A stretch of 64,000 bases of DNA from Halomonas sp. I5-271120 (lineage in GTDB: Bacteria; Pseudomonadota; Gammaproteobacteria; Pseudomonadales; Halomonadaceae): contig NZ_CP130701.1 of the NCBI RefSeq assembly GCF_030553075.1, forward strand, positions 1,674,001 to 1,738,000. Direction: 5' to 3'. Each line of letters opens with the position of its first letter. Within the stretch, counting starts at the first letter, position 1. Under the pieces are notes generated by a model. The model saw only the letters and a list, made by a program, of their open reading frames with translations. It did no database searches and had not been told where the DNA came from. Shown piece after piece: positions 1 through 11,817 of this stretch. Position numbers and translations under genes: made by a program.

Positions 1-213
1 GACGTGAATATCGTCTCTGCCTTTGCGCTGGACGACGCGCAGCAAGAAACGCTCGCGAGTGCACTGGCCAAGCGTCTGAACCGCGAAATCTCCATTACCA
101 CTCAGGTGGATTCCACCCTCCTGGGAGGCGTCATCCTGCGCGCCGGCGACACCGTCATCGACGGGTCGGTGCGCGGTCGACTGAACCGCCTCCACGAGGC
201 CCTTTCCGCCTGA
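1..213 (+). CDS. atpH: F1Fo ATP synthase delta subunit, C-terminal end (5' cut by window edge)
   Basis: Only the last 70 or so codons are present. The frame is open from base 1 and stops at 213, so the true start is outside the window. The residues match the conserved C-terminal part of the delta subunit, including a stretch reading [18 protein letters not shown] that is typical of the family. Delta joins the F1 head to the peripheral stalk (subunit b) of the ATP synthase at the inner membrane. Only 16 bases separate its stop from atpA, as expected inside the atp operon. The GTG at base 4 is an internal codon, not a start. Confidence 0.93.
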   Translation, partial: DVNIVSAFALDDAQQETLASALAKRLNREISITTQVDSTLLGGVILRAGDTVIDGSVRGRLNRLHEALSA

Positions 214-229
214 GTCTGAGGGACATGGC

Positions 230-1774
230 ATGCAGCAACTGAATCCTTCCGAGATCAGCGACATCATCAAGCAGCGTATCGAAAAGCTGGATGTCGCATC
301 TGAAGCCCGTAACGAGGGCACCATCGTCAGCGTGTCTGACGGTATCGTGAAGATCCACGGTCTGGCCGACGCAATGTTCGGCGAGATGATCGAGTTCCCC
401 GGCGGCATCTTCGGCATGACGCTGAACCTCGAGCGGGATAGCGTCGGCGCGGTAGTGCTCGGCGACTATCAGCAGCTCGAAGAGGGCATGACCGCTCAAT
501 GTACCGGTCGCGTTCTCGAGGTGCCGGTGGGCCCGGAGCTGATCGGCCGCGTGGTCGATGCGCTGGGTAACCCCATCGATGGCAAGGGCGACATCAACGC
601 CAAGCTGACCGATGCGGTAGAAAAGGTCGCGCCGGGCGTCATCACCCGTCAGTCCGTCGACGAGCCGATCCAGACCGGTCTCAAGTCCATCGACGCCATG
701 GTGCCGATCGGCCGCGGTCAGCGTGAGCTGATCATCGGCGACCGTCAGATTGGTAAGTCGGCGATCGCCATCGACGCGATCATCAACCAGAAAGGCAAGG
801 GCATCACCTGTGTCTACGTGGCGATCGGTCAGAAGCAGTCGACCATTGCCAACGTGGTGCGCAAGCTCGAAGAGCACGGTGCCATGGAGCACACCATCGT
901 GGTGGCGGCCGGCGCAGCCGACCCGGCCCCGATGCAGTTCCTCGCCGCCTACGCTGGTTGCACCATGGGCGAATACTTCCGCGACCGTGGCGAAGACGCC
1001 ATGATCGTCTACGACGACCTGTCCAAGCAGGCCGTGGCTTACCGCCAGACCTCGCTGCTGCTGCGTCGTCCGCCGGGTCGTGAAGCCTTCCCGGGTGACG
1101 TCTTCTATCTCCACTCTCGTCTGCTGGAGCGCGCTGCGCGCGTCAACGCCGACTACGTGGAGAAGTTCACCAACGGTGAAGTCAAGGGCAAGACCGGCTC
1201 GCTGACCGCCCTGCCGATCATCGAGACCCAGGGCGGCGACGTCTCGGCGTTCGTTCCGACCAACGTGATCTCCATCACTGACGGTCAGATCTTCCTCGAG
1301 ACCAACCTGTTCAACTCGGGCATCCGTCCGGCGATCAACGCCGGTCTGTCGGTATCCCGTGTCGGCGGCTCGGCCCAGACCAAGATCGTCAAGAAGCTCG
1401 GCGGCAGCGTGCGTCTGGCCCTGGCTCAGTACCGTGAGCTGGCGGCGTTCTCGCAGTTCGCTTCCGACCTCGACGACGCGACCCGCAAGCAGCTTGAACA
1501 CGGTCAGCGCGTCACCGAGCTGATGAAGCAGAAACAGTACTCGCCGATGTCCGTGGCCGAGATGGCGCTGTCCCTGTACGCCGCCAACGAAGGCTTCCTG
1601 GACGATGTCGACGTGAGCAAGGTGCTCGACTTCGAGCATGCCCTGCATGCCTACATGAAGGCCGAACACAGCGATCTGCTCGACACGATCAATGCCAGCG
1701 GCGACTACAACGACGAGATCAAGTCAGGCCTCAAGGCCGGTCTCGAGAAGTTCAAGGCCACTCAGAGCTGGTGA
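230..1774 (+). CDS. atpA: F1Fo ATP synthase alpha subunit
   Basis: Encodes 514 residues, the normal length for bacterial alpha subunits. Alpha forms the hexamer with beta in the F1 head and carries the non-catalytic nucleotide sites. The P-loop reads GDRQIGKSA near residues 170-178, where many homologues have GKTA. An N-terminal beta-barrel precedes it and the family signature with [17 protein letters not shown] lies near residue 365. The gene sits between atpH and atpG in the standard operon order. The overlapping long minus-strand reading frame is a shadow created by the GC-rich third positions. Confidence 0.98.
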   Translation: MQQLNPSEISDIIKQRIEKLDVASEARNEGTIVSVSDGIVKIHGLADAMFGEMIEFPGGIFGMTLNLERDSVGAVVLGDYQQLEEGMTAQCTGRVLEVPVGPELIGRVVDALGNPIDGKGDINAKLTDAVEKVAPGVITRQSVDEPIQTGLKSIDAMVPIGRGQRELIIGDRQIGKSAIAIDAIINQKGKGITCVYVAIGQKQSTIANVVRKLEEHGAMEHTIVVAAGAADPAPMQFLAAYAGCTMGEYFRDRGEDAMIVYDDLSKQAVAYRQTSLLLRRPPGREAFPGDVFYLHSRLLERAARVNADYVEKFTNGEVKGKTGSLTALPIIETQGGDVSAFVPTNVISITDGQIFLETNLFNSGIRPAINAGLSVSRVGGSAQTKIVKKLGGSVRLALAQYRELAAFSQFASDLDDATRKQLEHGQRVTELMKQKQYSPMSVAEMALSLYAANEGFLDDVDVSKVLDFEHALHAYMKAEHSDLLDTINASGDYNDEIKSGLKAGLEKFKATQSW

Positions 1775-1850
1775 TTTCCCGGCCCGGTCAGGGCGTGTCC
1801 CGGCCGGGCCACGGATAGTTCTGAGGGCCACGAACGAAAGGTAGATCGCT

Positions 1851-2735
1851 ATGGCAGCTGGAAAAGAGATACGCACCCAGATCGGGAGCATCAAGAATAC
1901 GCAGAAGATTACCAGCGCCATGGAAATGGTCGCTGCATCGAAAATGCGTAAAGCCCAGGAGCGCATGTCGGCCAGCCAGCCGTATGCGCGCCAGATCCGC
2001 AATGTCGTTGGCCATATCGCCAACGCCAACCCCGAGTATCGTCATGACTACATGGTCGAGCGCGAGGTCAAGCGGGTCGGTTACATCGTGGTCTCCACCG
2101 ACCGCGGCCTGTGCGGTGGCCTGAACGCCAACCTGTTCAAGGCCGTGCTCAAGGATGCCAAGGCGTGGCAGGACAAGGGCGTCGAGCTCGACTTCTGCGC
2201 GCTGGGCGCCAAGGCCAGCGGCTTCTTCCGCAAGTACGGCGGACGCCTGGTGTCGGCCACCAGTGGCATGGGCGAAGCCCCCGAGATCGAAGACTTGATC
2301 GGCAGCGTCAAGGTCATGCTGGAAGCCTACGATGCGGGCCAGCTCGACCGGCTCTACGTGGTGAACAACCAGTTCGTGAACACCATGACCCAGAAGCCGG
2401 CCGTGCGGCAGCTGTTGCCGCTGTCTCCCGACATGGGTGCCGACAACTCGCAAGACGAAGAACACAGCCGTCCCGCAAACTGGGACTACCTGTATGAGCC
2501 GGATGCCAAGGTGCTGCTGGACCGGCTGCTGGTGCGCTTCATCGAATCCCAGGTCTATCAGGGCGTGGTCGAGAACGTCGCCTGTGAACAGGCGGCGCGG
2601 ATGATCGCGATGAAGAGTGCCACCGACAATGCCGGCGACCTGATCGACGAGCTTCAACTGGTGTACAACAAGGCCCGTCAGGCTGCGATTACCCAGGAAA
2701 TCTCCGAGATCGTTGGCGGCGCGGCAGCCGTATAG
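1851..2735 (+). CDS. atpG: F1Fo ATP synthase gamma subunit
   Basis: Encodes 294 residues forming the central rotor shaft of F1. The N-terminus begins [20 protein letters not shown], the typical first coiled-coil strand, followed by the [13 protein letters not shown] motif. The C-terminal helix contains [17 protein letters not shown], the usual last segment. About 76 bases separate it from atpA and 81 from atpD, consistent with one transcript. The start at 1851 has a purine-rich stretch (gaaagg) upstream. Confidence 0.97.
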   Translation: MAAGKEIRTQIGSIKNTQKITSAMEMVAASKMRKAQERMSASQPYARQIRNVVGHIANANPEYRHDYMVEREVKRVGYIVVSTDRGLCGGLNANLFKAVLKDAKAWQDKGVELDFCALGAKASGFFRKYGGRLVSATSGMGEAPEIEDLIGSVKVMLEAYDAGQLDRLYVVNNQFVNTMTQKPAVRQLLPLSPDMGADNSQDEEHSRPANWDYLYEPDAKVLLDRLLVRFIESQVYQGVVENVACEQAARMIAMKSATDNAGDLIDELQLVYNKARQAAITQEISEIVGGAAAV

Positions 2736-4193
<1,458 letters not shown>

Positions 4194-4232
4194 GGTCGTC
4201 CACCCTACGGGAGCCCCAGAGGGGACATAGCT

Positions 4233-4661
4233 ATGGCGAAAAGCTTCAAGTGCGAGATCGTCAGCGCCGAGGCTTCGATCTTTTCCGGTGCCGTCGAGCA
4301 GGTGATTGCGGCAGGTGTGATGGGTGACCTGGGGATTCTCCCGGGTCACACCCCGCTACTTTCCGAGCTGTCGCCGGGACCGGTGCGGGTCATTCACGAC
4401 GGCGGTCAGGAGTATCATTACTACGTCACGGGCGGCTTCATCGAAGTCCAGCCCGAGGTAGTGACGATTCTTGCTGATACCGCCGTGCGCGCCGACGATC
4501 TGGATGAGGCGGCTGCCGAAGAGGCCCGCCAGCATGCACTGAAGGAACTCAACGACAGCAACGCCGACCTTGATTACACGCGCGCTTCTTCAGAGCTCGC
4601 CGAGGCCGTTGCCCAGTTGCGGACCATTCAGCAATTGCGCAAGAAGGCCGGCAAGGGCTAA
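4233..4661 (+). CDS. atpC: F1Fo ATP synthase epsilon subunit
   Basis: Encodes 142 residues with the N-terminal beta-sandwich (about 1-85; contains GDLGILPGHTPLLSEL) and a C-terminal helical hairpin. Epsilon sits at the foot of the central stalk and modulates ATP hydrolysis. It is the last gene of the atp operon; a strong hairpin with a T-run follows within 25 bases. Start chosen at the ATG at 4233, shortly downstream of a ccagagggg ribosome-binding stretch. Confidence 0.97.
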   Translation: MAKSFKCEIVSAEASIFSGAVEQVIAAGVMGDLGILPGHTPLLSELSPGPVRVIHDGGQEYHYYVTGGFIEVQPEVVTILADTAVRADDLDEAAAEEARQHALKELNDSNADLDYTRASSELAEAVAQLRTIQQLRKKAGKG

Positions 4662-4683
4662 GTCTTATCCCTTGCCGTCCGCG

Positions 4684-4718
4684 ACGCCCCTTGGACCCTC
4701 GGTTCAAGGGGCGTTTTT
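4684..4718 (+). terminator. Rho-independent terminator of the atp operon
   Basis: A perfect stem pairs 4685-4693 with 4705-4713 (cgccccttg / caaggggcg), extendable by two more pairs at the loop side, and is followed at once by TTTTTGT. It lies 23 bases after the atpC stop. Confidence 0.92.
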
Positions 4719-4802
4719 GTGTCGGCTCCGGCCGTCTTGTCACACCCGGCGAGGTATCGTTGGGCAGCTGTCCAGAGACAGAATCGGCGTCAGGAGGATG
4801 CG

Positions 4803-6176
4803 ATGGCAATGACAGATAGCTTGCAGGCTGACAAGGCGCTGCTCGAAACCGCCCTTGCGCAGAAGGATCAGACCGCTCTTGAGGCCTTGCTTGGCAAGCG
4901 ACGCTCCGCGGATGTGGCCGAACTGCTCGAGACGTTCATCGACGATGACGATGACGAGGAGACGGCGCTTGCGCTGCTCGAGATGCTGTCGTTTGAGCGG
5001 GGCGGCAATGTCTTCAGCTATCTGCAGGATGAGACCCAGCAGCGGCTCGCCACTGGCATGGCCGACAAGCGATTGGTCAAGCTGCTCGAGGAGATGGGGT
5101 CGGACGAGCGCGCCGACTTTTTCAATCTGGTCGGCGAGGATCGCCGCGAAGCACTGCTGCGGCGGATGGCGCGCCACGAACGCGAGGAAGTCCTGCTGCT
5201 GGCGAGCTACGAGAAAGGTACCGCCGGGGCGCTGATGACGGCCGACTATGTGGCGATCCCGGCCGGGTTGAGTGTTTCCCAGGCGATGATGCGGGTCCGC
5301 CAGACGGCGCCGGATGCCGAGACCGTCTACCAGATCTATATTCTCGATGACGACGGTCGGCTCACCGGCACCCTGTCGCTGCGTCAGCTGATGGTGGCGC
5401 GTCCCGGCGCATCGGTGGCCAACCTGATGATTCGCGACGTTATCCACACCCGAGTGGACGCCGAACAGGAAGACGTGGCCAAGCTGGTAGCCCGCTACGA
5501 TCTGTTGGCGGTCCCGGTGGTCGATGACACCGACCGTCTGGTGGGCATCGTCACCCACGATGACGCCCTGGACGTGGTCGAGGCCGAGGCCACTGAAGAT
5601 ATCCACAAGGGGATGTCGATCGGTCAGCTCGAGACCGGCGTCAGCCGAGTGCCGCTCCTGAAGCTGTATCGCAAGCGCATCGTCTGGCTGGTGCTGCTGG
5701 TGTTCGGCAATCTCTTCTCGGGGGCCGGTATCGCCTTCTTCGAGGACACCATCGCCGCCCAGGTGGCGCTGGTGTTCTTCCTGCCGCTACTGATCGGCAG
5801 CGGCGGCAATGCCGGCGCCCAGGCCGCCACCTTGACGGTACGTGGCATGGCCACCGGCGATGTTGGCGTGCGCGACTGGGGCAAACTGATGGGCCGCGAG
5901 CTGCTGGTGGCCGGGGCCCTGGGCCTGACCATGGCACTGGCCGTGGCGCCAATCGGCGTAATGCGCGGCGGCGAAACGGTAGCCCTGGTGGTGGCGATCA
6001 GCATGATCACCATCGTGCTGTTCGGCAGCCTGCTCGGCATGTGTCTGCCCTTCCTGCTTGACCGCCTCGGCTGGGACCCGGCGACGGCGTCGGCGCCGCT
6101 GGTGACCACGGTGATCGATGCCTGCGGGGTGGTGATCTACTTCGGCATCGCCCGCCATCTGCTGGGGCTTAGCTAG
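4803..6176 (+). CDS. mgtE: Magnesium transporter MgtE
   Basis: Encodes 457 residues from the ATG at 4803, which follows a strong AGGAGG 4 bases upstream; the longer open frame back to 4719 lacks a ribosome site and would run through the promoter region. Domain order fits MgtE: an acidic N-terminal domain (about 20-125), two CBS domains (about 130-250), a linker helix, then about five membrane helices (from about 285). The segment GSGGNAGAQ is the conserved pore motif. The protein forms a dimeric Mg2+ channel gated by cytoplasmic Mg2+ binding to the acidic N and CBS domains. It sits alone between the atp terminator and uppP, with its own promoter implied. Confidence 0.93.
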   Translation: MAMTDSLQADKALLETALAQKDQTALEALLGKRRSADVAELLETFIDDDDDEETALALLEMLSFERGGNVFSYLQDETQQRLATGMADKRLVKLLEEMGSDERADFFNLVGEDRREALLRRMARHEREEVLLLASYEKGTAGALMTADYVAIPAGLSVSQAMMRVRQTAPDAETVYQIYILDDDGRLTGTLSLRQLMVARPGASVANLMIRDVIHTRVDAEQEDVAKLVARYDLLAVPVVDDTDRLVGIVTHDDALDVVEAEATEDIHKGMSIGQLETGVSRVPLLKLYRKRIVWLVLLVFGNLFSGAGIAFFEDTIAAQVALVFFLPLLIGSGGNAGAQAATLTVRGMATGDVGVRDWGKLMGRELLVAGALGLTMALAVAPIGVMRGGETVALVVAISMITIVLFGSLLGMCLPFLLDRLGWDPATASAPLVTTVIDACGVVIYFGIARHLLGLS

Positions 6177-6404
6177 ATCATTCAGATCAACCGCTCAGCC
6201 AGACAGTTCAGCTAGACAGCATGGTCAGGCATCCCGGCTAATGGGTGCGGTTTGGCCGAGTGGCCAGGTTAAGTGTGAGGTTCAGGATAAGGAGCCGAGT
6301 CGGGGGCGGGGACAAGACAAAGCCTGACGTGTATCCTCAAGCCCCACTTGGCGCAGGCGCAAGGGGCGTCTGGCGGGTTAACCCGATCAACGAAAGTGAA
6401 CAGC

Positions 6405-7202
6405 ATGGATTGGCTACAGGTCATCGTTCTGGCCCTGGTGCAGGGCATCTCCGAATTCTTGCCGGTCTCGAGTTCGGCTCATCTGGTACTGGTCCCGGCC
6501 CTCACCGACTGGCCCGATCAGGGGCTGGCCTTCGACGTGGCTCTGCACGTCGGCAGCCTCTCGGCGGTGGTGGTGTATTTCCGTCGCGATCTGATCAAGC
6601 TGATAACCAGCTGGTGCGGCTCGCTTGTGGGACGCGGCCAGGATGAGAACTCGCGGCTCGCCTGGTGGGTGATCCTGGCAACGATTCCGGTCGGCCTAGC
6701 GGGTCTTGCCTTCAAGGACCTGGTCGAGGCCAGTTTGCGCTCGGCCCTGGTGATCGGGGCGAGTCTGGCCTTCTTCGGACTGGTGCTGGGCTGGGCCGAT
6801 CTTCGCCATCGCGGGCATCGCAACGAGTTCGACCTGACCTGGAAGGGAGCTCTGCTGATCGGCCTCGCCCAGGCGCTGGCGCTGATTCCGGGTACCTCGC
6901 GTTCGGGCATCACCATGACCGCGGCCCTGATGCTGGGGCTGAGTCGCGAGGCCTCGGCGCGCTTCTCCTTCCTGCTGTCGATTCCCGTCATCGTGCTGGC
7001 CGGCGGTCTCAAGACCCTCGATCTGCTCGAGTCTCCTGTGCCCGTGGACTGGGCGGCGCTGGCCGGCGGCACCCTGCTGTCTGGCATCAGCGCCTATCTG
7101 TGCATCCATTATTTCCTGGCATTCATTCACCGTATCGGCATGCAGCCCTTCGTGATTTATCGCGTGGTCTTTGGGCTGTGGCTGATGTGGTTCTTCTGGT
7201 AG
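6405..7202 (+). CDS. uppP: Undecaprenyl-diphosphatase UppP (BacA family)
   Basis: Encodes 265 residues from the ATG at 6405; the upstream extension to 6348 is not family-like. It is a multi-pass inner-membrane enzyme that removes one phosphate from undecaprenyl pyrophosphate, recycling the lipid carrier for peptidoglycan and O-antigen synthesis. The two family active-site motifs are clear: EFLPVSSSAH near residues 17-26 and PGTSRSG near 160-170. Eight or so hydrophobic segments span the rest. The stop is 10 bases before apbE, suggesting co-transcription with apbE and glmU; the functional link to cell-wall precursor synthesis by GlmU and GlmS is plausible. Confidence 0.94.
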   Translation: MDWLQVIVLALVQGISEFLPVSSSAHLVLVPALTDWPDQGLAFDVALHVGSLSAVVVYFRRDLIKLITSWCGSLVGRGQDENSRLAWWVILATIPVGLAGLAFKDLVEASLRSALVIGASLAFFGLVLGWADLRHRGHRNEFDLTWKGALLIGLAQALALIPGTSRSGITMTAALMLGLSREASARFSFLLSIPVIVLAGGLKTLDLLESPVPVDWAALAGGTLLSGISAYLCIHYFLAFIHRIGMQPFVIYRVVFGLWLMWFFW

Positions 7203-7212
7203 GACAGCGATC

Positions 7213-8322
7213 ATGACTCGACGCCTTCCCCTGTTCGCGCTTTGCGCGCTGCTGCTCATGGTGTTGCTGAGCGGTTGTAGCGAGCCCCTCCGCGAGGCCC
7301 CGATTACGCTCAAGGGCCAGATCTTCGGCACTTACTATCAGGTGATTCTGGCCAAGCCGATGACCCGCGATCAGGTCGCCGACATCGAAGCCGGGATTCT
7401 CGATGAGCTCGAGGCCGTCGATGCCTCGATGTCGACCTATCGCGAGGATTCGGAGCTTTCTACCTTCAATCGCTCGCCGGTCGGCGAGTGGCAGCCTCTC
7501 TCGCCCGAGCTTATGCAGGTGCTCAAGATCAGTCGGCAGGTCTCCAAGGCAAGCGGTGGCGCCTTCGATATCACCGTGGGTGGCCTTGTGAACCTGTGGA
7601 GCTTCGGTCCCGAAGCACGCCCCGAGAAGGTACCGCCTGAGGATCAGCTCCAAGAGCGCCTGGCCCAGATTGGTCCCGACAAGGTCGAACTGGATACCGA
7701 GGCCGGCCGGGCTCGGCGCCTGAGCGATGTCTATGTGGATCTCTCGGCGGTGGCCAAGGGCTACGGCGTCGATCAGGTCGGCGACTATCTCGAGGCGCAG
7801 GGGGTCGAAAACTTCCTGGTCGACATCGGCGGCGAGCTGGTGCTGCGCGGTCATCGCGACGATGACGGCGATCCTTGGCGAGTCGGGGTCGAGGTACCGG
7901 ACGAGCGTCGCCAAGTGGCGCAGTACGTGCTGGCCCTGACCGACATGTCGGTGGCCACCTCGGGTGACTATCGCAACTACTTTGAAGAAGACGGCAAGCG
8001 CTACTCTCATACCATCGATCCGCGCACCGGGCGCCCGGTCGAGCATGCGCTGGCGTCGGTGACGGTGCTGGGTGAGACCACCGCCAACGCCGATGCTTGG
8101 GCGACCGCGCTCAGCGTGCTTGGCCCCCGGGCGTCCCTCGACACGGCGCGCCGCGAAGGCCTCGCCGTGCTGACCCTTGAGCGCGATGGTGAGGGCTGGA
8201 TCAGTCGGGTCAGCCCGGCCTTCGCCGAGCGGGTCGGCGATGCCGCGCTCGACAAGCTAGGTATTCCACGGCCGGGTCAGGACCCGGCGCAAGACTCGCT
8301 CCAAGACAACGAGGAGACATGA
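7213..8322 (+). CDS. apbE: FAD:protein FMN transferase, lipoprotein ApbE
   Basis: Encodes 369 residues. A signal peptide ends in a lipobox LLSGC with the lipidated Cys at residue 22, so the mature enzyme should be anchored to a membrane facing the periplasm. ApbE transfers FMN from FAD to Thr/Ser of target proteins such as the NqrB/NqrC and RnfG/RnfD subunits. Family motifs are visible: the N-terminal GTYYQV stretch, SGGAFDITV, VDLSAVAKGYGVD, FLVDIGGE and YSHTIDPRTGRPV. The stop overlaps the glmU start by four bases (ATGA), implying translational coupling. No nqr or rnf genes are in the window. Confidence 0.93.
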   Translation: MTRRLPLFALCALLLMVLLSGCSEPLREAPITLKGQIFGTYYQVILAKPMTRDQVADIEAGILDELEAVDASMSTYREDSELSTFNRSPVGEWQPLSPELMQVLKISRQVSKASGGAFDITVGGLVNLWSFGPEARPEKVPPEDQLQERLAQIGPDKVELDTEAGRARRLSDVYVDLSAVAKGYGVDQVGDYLEAQGVENFLVDIGGELVLRGHRDDDGDPWRVGVEVPDERRQVAQYVLALTDMSVATSGDYRNYFEEDGKRYSHTIDPRTGRPVEHALASVTVLGETTANADAWATALSVLGPRASLDTARREGLAVLTLERDGEGWISRVSPAFAERVGDAALDKLGIPRPGQDPAQDSLQDNEET

Positions 8323-9689
8323 TGACACTCGACGTGGTGATTCTCGCCGCCGGCCAGGGAACGCGGATGCGTTCTCGCAAGCCCAAGGTCCTGCACACCC
8401 TGGCGGGCAAGCCGATGGTGCGTCATGTGATCGATACGGCGGCGGGCCTCGGCGCCGACAAGCTGCACGTGGTGATCGGCCACGGCGGCGATGCCATGCG
8501 TCAGACGCTTGGGGATGCCGGCGTGCATTTCGCCGTGCAGGAAGAGCAGCTCGGCACCGGCCATGCCGTCGCCCAGACCCTCGACCAGCTCGGCCACGAC
8601 AAGGTGCTGGTGCTCTACGGCGATGTGCCGCTGATTCGCCGCGAGACCCTCGCCGCGCTGCTCGGGCGAGTCGATGAAGAGCATATGGGGCTGCTCAGCG
8701 TGATCCTTGAGGAGCCCAAAGGCTACGGCCGCATCCTGCGCAACGACGAGGGGCGCGTCGTGGCCATCGTCGAGCACAAGGATGCAACTGAGGCGGAGCG
8801 CGCGGTCAAGGAGTGCAACACCGGCATCATGGCCATGACCGCGGCGCAGCTGAGGCGCTGGCTGCCCCAGCTATCCGCCGACAACCAGCAGGGCGAGTAC
8901 TACCTGACCGACGTGATCGCCATGGCCGCCGCCGAGGGCGTCGGCATCGTCACCGCCCAGCCGGCTGCGCCTGTCGAGGTGGAGGGGGTCAACAACCGCC
9001 TGCAGCTGGCGCGCCTGGAACGTGCCTACCAGCAGGGCATCGCCGAGCGGCTGATGACCGAGGGCGTCGCCCTGGCCGATCCGGCACGGATCGACGTGCG
9101 CGGCACCCTGACCTGCGGCCATGACGTCGAGATCGACGTTGGCTGCGTCTTCGAGGGCGACGTGGAGCTTGGTGAGGGCGTGCGCATCGGGCCCTACTGC
9201 CTGATCCGCGACAGTCGCCTGGGGGCGGAGACGGTGGTCGAGGCGCACAGCGTGATCGATCAGGCGGTGGCCGCAGGCTATAACCAGATCGGCCCCTTCG
9301 CCCGGCTGCGCCCCGGCACCCAGCTCGCCATCAAGGCCAAGGTCGGCAACTTCGTCGAGACCAAGAACGCCCGGGTCGGCGAAGGCAGCAAGATCAATCA
9401 CCTGAGCTATGTCGGCGATGCGCGGCTGGGTCAGGGCGTGAACGTTGGCGCCGGCACCATCACCTGCAACTACGATGGCGTTAACAAGCATCGCACCGAG
9501 ATCGGCGATGGCGCCTTCATCGGCTCCAATTCCGCCCTGGTCGCGCCGGTCAGCATCGGTGCCGGGGCCACCGTCGGCGCCGGCTCGACCATCAGCAAGG
9601 ACGTCGCTGACAACGCCCTGGCGGTGTCCCGGGCACGCCAGATCAGCAAGGCCGACTGGCCGCGCCCGACCAAGAGCGCCAAGGACTGA
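8319..9689 (+). CDS. glmU: Bifunctional UDP-N-acetylglucosamine pyrophosphorylase / glucosamine-1-phosphate acetyltransferase
   Basis: Encodes 456 residues, the usual GlmU length. The N-terminal uridyltransferase domain (to about residue 228) opens with LAAGQGTRMRS and KPKVLH, the nucleotide-binding motif. The C-terminal half is a left-handed beta-helix of hexapeptide repeats that acetylates glucosamine-1-phosphate. Together they make UDP-GlcNAc for peptidoglycan and lipopolysaccharide. It is translationally coupled to apbE (ATGA overlap; a second in-frame ATG follows at 8322) and followed by glmS, which supplies glucosamine-6-phosphate for the same pathway. In many gammaproteobacteria glmU directly follows atpC; here mgtE, uppP and apbE lie between. 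Confidence 0.97.
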   Translation: MMTLDVVILAAGQGTRMRSRKPKVLHTLAGKPMVRHVIDTAAGLGADKLHVVIGHGGDAMRQTLGDAGVHFAVQEEQLGTGHAVAQTLDQLGHDKVLVLYGDVPLIRRETLAALLGRVDEEHMGLLSVILEEPKGYGRILRNDEGRVVAIVEHKDATEAERAVKECNTGIMAMTAAQLRRWLPQLSADNQQGEYYLTDVIAMAAAEGVGIVTAQPAAPVEVEGVNNRLQLARLERAYQQGIAERLMTEGVALADPARIDVRGTLTCGHDVEIDVGCVFEGDVELGEGVRIGPYCLIRDSRLGAETVVEAHSVIDQAVAAGYNQIGPFARLRPGTQLAIKAKVGNFVETKNARVGEGSKINHLSYVGDARLGQGVNVGAGTITCNYDGVNKHRTEIGDGAFIGSNSALVAPVSIGAGATVGAGSTISKDVADNALAVSRARQISKADWPRPTKSAKD

Positions 9690-9833
9690 AATAGCGTCAG
9701 GGACTGACGGCGCATCAGCTAAAGTGAATTTATCCGACCCGGGGCGCGAGACGCTAAAACGCTGCCCGCCCGGGGTCGACTCGACGGCTCGACATGACGG
9801 TCCGGCCGTCGGCAAGCATGAGAGGAGAACGGC

Positions 9834-11669
9834 ATGTGTGGAATCGTCGCAGCGGTCGCCGAGCGTAACGTCCAGGGCATTCTGCTCGAAGGCCTGAAAC
9901 GCCTCGAGTACCGGGGCTATGACTCGGCCGGGATGGCCGTACTGACGGCCGAGGGGCGTCTCGAACGCCAGCGCGCCGCCGGCAAGGTGGCGGCCCTGGA
10001 AGCCTGCCTCGATACCTCGCCGCTGGCCGGCAGCGTGGGCATTGCCCATACCCGCTGGGCGACTCACGGCAAGCCTAGCGAGCACAATGCTCATCCCCAT
10101 CAGTCCGGCGACAGCCTGGCAGTAGTTCACAACGGCATCATCGAGAACTTCGAGGCGCTCAAGGCCGAACTCGAGGGGCAGGGCTATGCCTTTACCTCAG
10201 AGACCGACACCGAGGTCATCGCCCATCTGGTCGGTCGGGAGTTTACCCTCGGTCAGGATCTGTTGGCGGCGGTGCAGCGCGTGCTGGCGACGCTGGACGG
10301 CGCCTATGCGCTGGGCGTGATTCACCGCGGTGAGCCCGATACCCTGATCGGCGCCCGCAAGGGCAGCCCGCTGGTGGTCGGCGTGGGCATCGAGGAGGCC
10401 TTCCTGGCCTCCGATCCGCTGGCGCTGCTGCAGGTCACCGACCGCTTCATCTATCTGCAGGAGGGTGACGTGGTGCGCCTGCGGCGAGGCGGCAGCATCG
10501 AAATCTTTGATGCCGCCGGCCATGCCGTCGAGCGGCCGATCCAGGTCTTCGAGCACGGTGACGGCGCCGCCAGCAAGGGCGAGTATCGCCACTTCATGCT
10601 CAAGGAAATCTACGAGCAGCCCCAGGTGATCGCGGCGACGCTCGAGGGCCGTCTGGGTGAGCGCAGCGCACTGATCGAGAGCTTCGGCAACGGCGCCGAG
10701 GAACTGCTCTCGAAGGCCAAACAGGTGCACATCGTCGCCTGCGGCACCAGCTATCATGCGGGTCTGGTGGCGCGCTACTGGCTCGAGCAGTACGCCGGCA
10801 TTCCCACCCAGGTCGAGGTGGCCTCGGAGTTCCGCTACCGCCGGGTGGTGGTGCCCGAGGGCACCCTGTTCGTGACCCTGTCACAGTCCGGCGAGACCGC
10901 CGACACCCTGGCCGCGCTGCGTTTTGCCCGCGAGCTCGGCTACTTGGGAAGCCTTGCAATTTGCAACGTGCCCGGCAGCTCCTTGGTGCGGGAATCAGAC
11001 CTCACACTGATGACCCAGGCCGGCCCCGAGATCGGCGTAGCCTCGACCAAGGCCTTCACTACCCAGCTTGCCGCCCTGATGCTGCTGACGCTGGGCCTTG
11101 GCAAGGTGAATGGCATGGACGAGGCTCGCCAGGCCGAGATCGTAACGGCCCTGCGCGGCCTGCCCACCTTGATGGGCCGCGTGCTGGGACTCGACGGCGA
11201 GATCGAGTCATTGTCCACGGCCTTCGCCGAGAAGCACCACGCGCTCTTTCTGGGCCGTGGCGCCCACTTCCCGATCGCCCTGGAAGGCGCGCTCAAGCTC
11301 AAGGAAATCTCCTACATCCACGCCGAGGCCTATCCCGCCGGCGAGCTCAAGCACGGCCCGCTGGCGCTGGTCGACAGCGAGATGCCGGTGATTTCGGTGG
11401 CCCCCAACGACGCCCTGCTCGACAAGCTCAAGTCGAACCTGCAGGAAGTGCGAGCCCGGGGCGGCGAGCTTTATGTGTTCGCCGACGAGAGCGTGGGCCT
11501 CGAGGAAGCCGAGGGCCTGCATGTGCTTCGCCTGCCGCACATCGACGAGGCTCTGGCGCCGATCCTCTACACCCTGCCGCTGCAGCTGCTGTCCTACCAT
11601 GTCGCGGTGCTCAAGGGCACCGACGTCGACCAGCCGCGTAACCTTGCTAAGTCGGTGACCGTCGAATAG
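9834..11669 (+). CDS. glmS: Glutamine--fructose-6-phosphate aminotransferase (isomerizing)
   Basis: Encodes 611 residues. The ATG is followed by the catalytic Cys (MCGIVAAV), which becomes the N-terminal nucleophile after Met removal. The glutaminase domain covers about 1-240 (with RGYDSAG and HTRWATHG), and two SIS sugar-isomerase domains follow ([27 protein letters not shown]). It makes glucosamine-6-phosphate from fructose-6-phosphate and glutamine, the first step towards UDP-GlcNAc. An AGAGGAGA ribosome site precedes the start. The 144-base gap from glmU contains a GC-rich inverted repeat (gacccggg / cccggggtc) but no T-run. Confidence 0.97.
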   Translation: MCGIVAAVAERNVQGILLEGLKRLEYRGYDSAGMAVLTAEGRLERQRAAGKVAALEACLDTSPLAGSVGIAHTRWATHGKPSEHNAHPHQSGDSLAVVHNGIIENFEALKAELEGQGYAFTSETDTEVIAHLVGREFTLGQDLLAAVQRVLATLDGAYALGVIHRGEPDTLIGARKGSPLVVGVGIEEAFLASDPLALLQVTDRFIYLQEGDVVRLRRGGSIEIFDAAGHAVERPIQVFEHGDGAASKGEYRHFMLKEIYEQPQVIAATLEGRLGERSALIESFGNGAEELLSKAKQVHIVACGTSYHAGLVARYWLEQYAGIPTQVEVASEFRYRRVVVPEGTLFVTLSQSGETADTLAALRFARELGYLGSLAICNVPGSSLVRESDLTLMTQAGPEIGVASTKAFTTQLAALMLLTLGLGKVNGMDEARQAEIVTALRGLPTLMGRVLGLDGEIESLSTAFAEKHHALFLGRGAHFPIALEGALKLKEISYIHAEAYPAGELKHGPLALVDSEMPVISVAPNDALLDKLKSNLQEVRARGGELYVFADESVGLEEAEGLHVLRLPHIDEALAPILYTLPLQLLSYHVAVLKGTDVDQPRNLAKSVTVE

Positions 11670-11730
11670 CGACGGCACCTGGTCCGACCTGAGGGGAAGG
11701 GTCAGTGGAGACATCTGAGGAAATGACCGG

Positions 11731-11763
11731 TGGGATGGCCATGCTGTGCCATCCCATTTTCTC
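11731..11763 (+). terminator. Terminator after glmS
   Basis: Perfect 8-bp stem GGGATGGC (11732-11739) / GCCATCCC (11748-11755) with an 8-base loop and an ATTTTCT tail, 62 bases after the glmS stop. Confidence 0.85.
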
Positions 11764-11766
11764 CTT

Positions 11767-11808
11767 CCTCTCTTCTTTATCCTCTCTTCTTTATCCTCTC
11801 TCTTTAGG
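11767..11808. repeat. 14-bp pyrimidine-rich tandem repeat
   Basis: CCTCTCTTCTTTAT is repeated twice exactly (11767-11780 and 11781-11794), with a third diverged copy at 11795-11808. It fills the space between the glmS terminator and the convergent hglS-like gene. Confidence 0.8.
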
Positions 11809-11817
11809 CTCCCTTCC

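Noticed and set aside
155..1669. 504-codon minus-strand frame opposite atpA
   Set aside because: It is the complement of a certain gene in GC-rich DNA; composition and lack of any domain mark it as a shadow.
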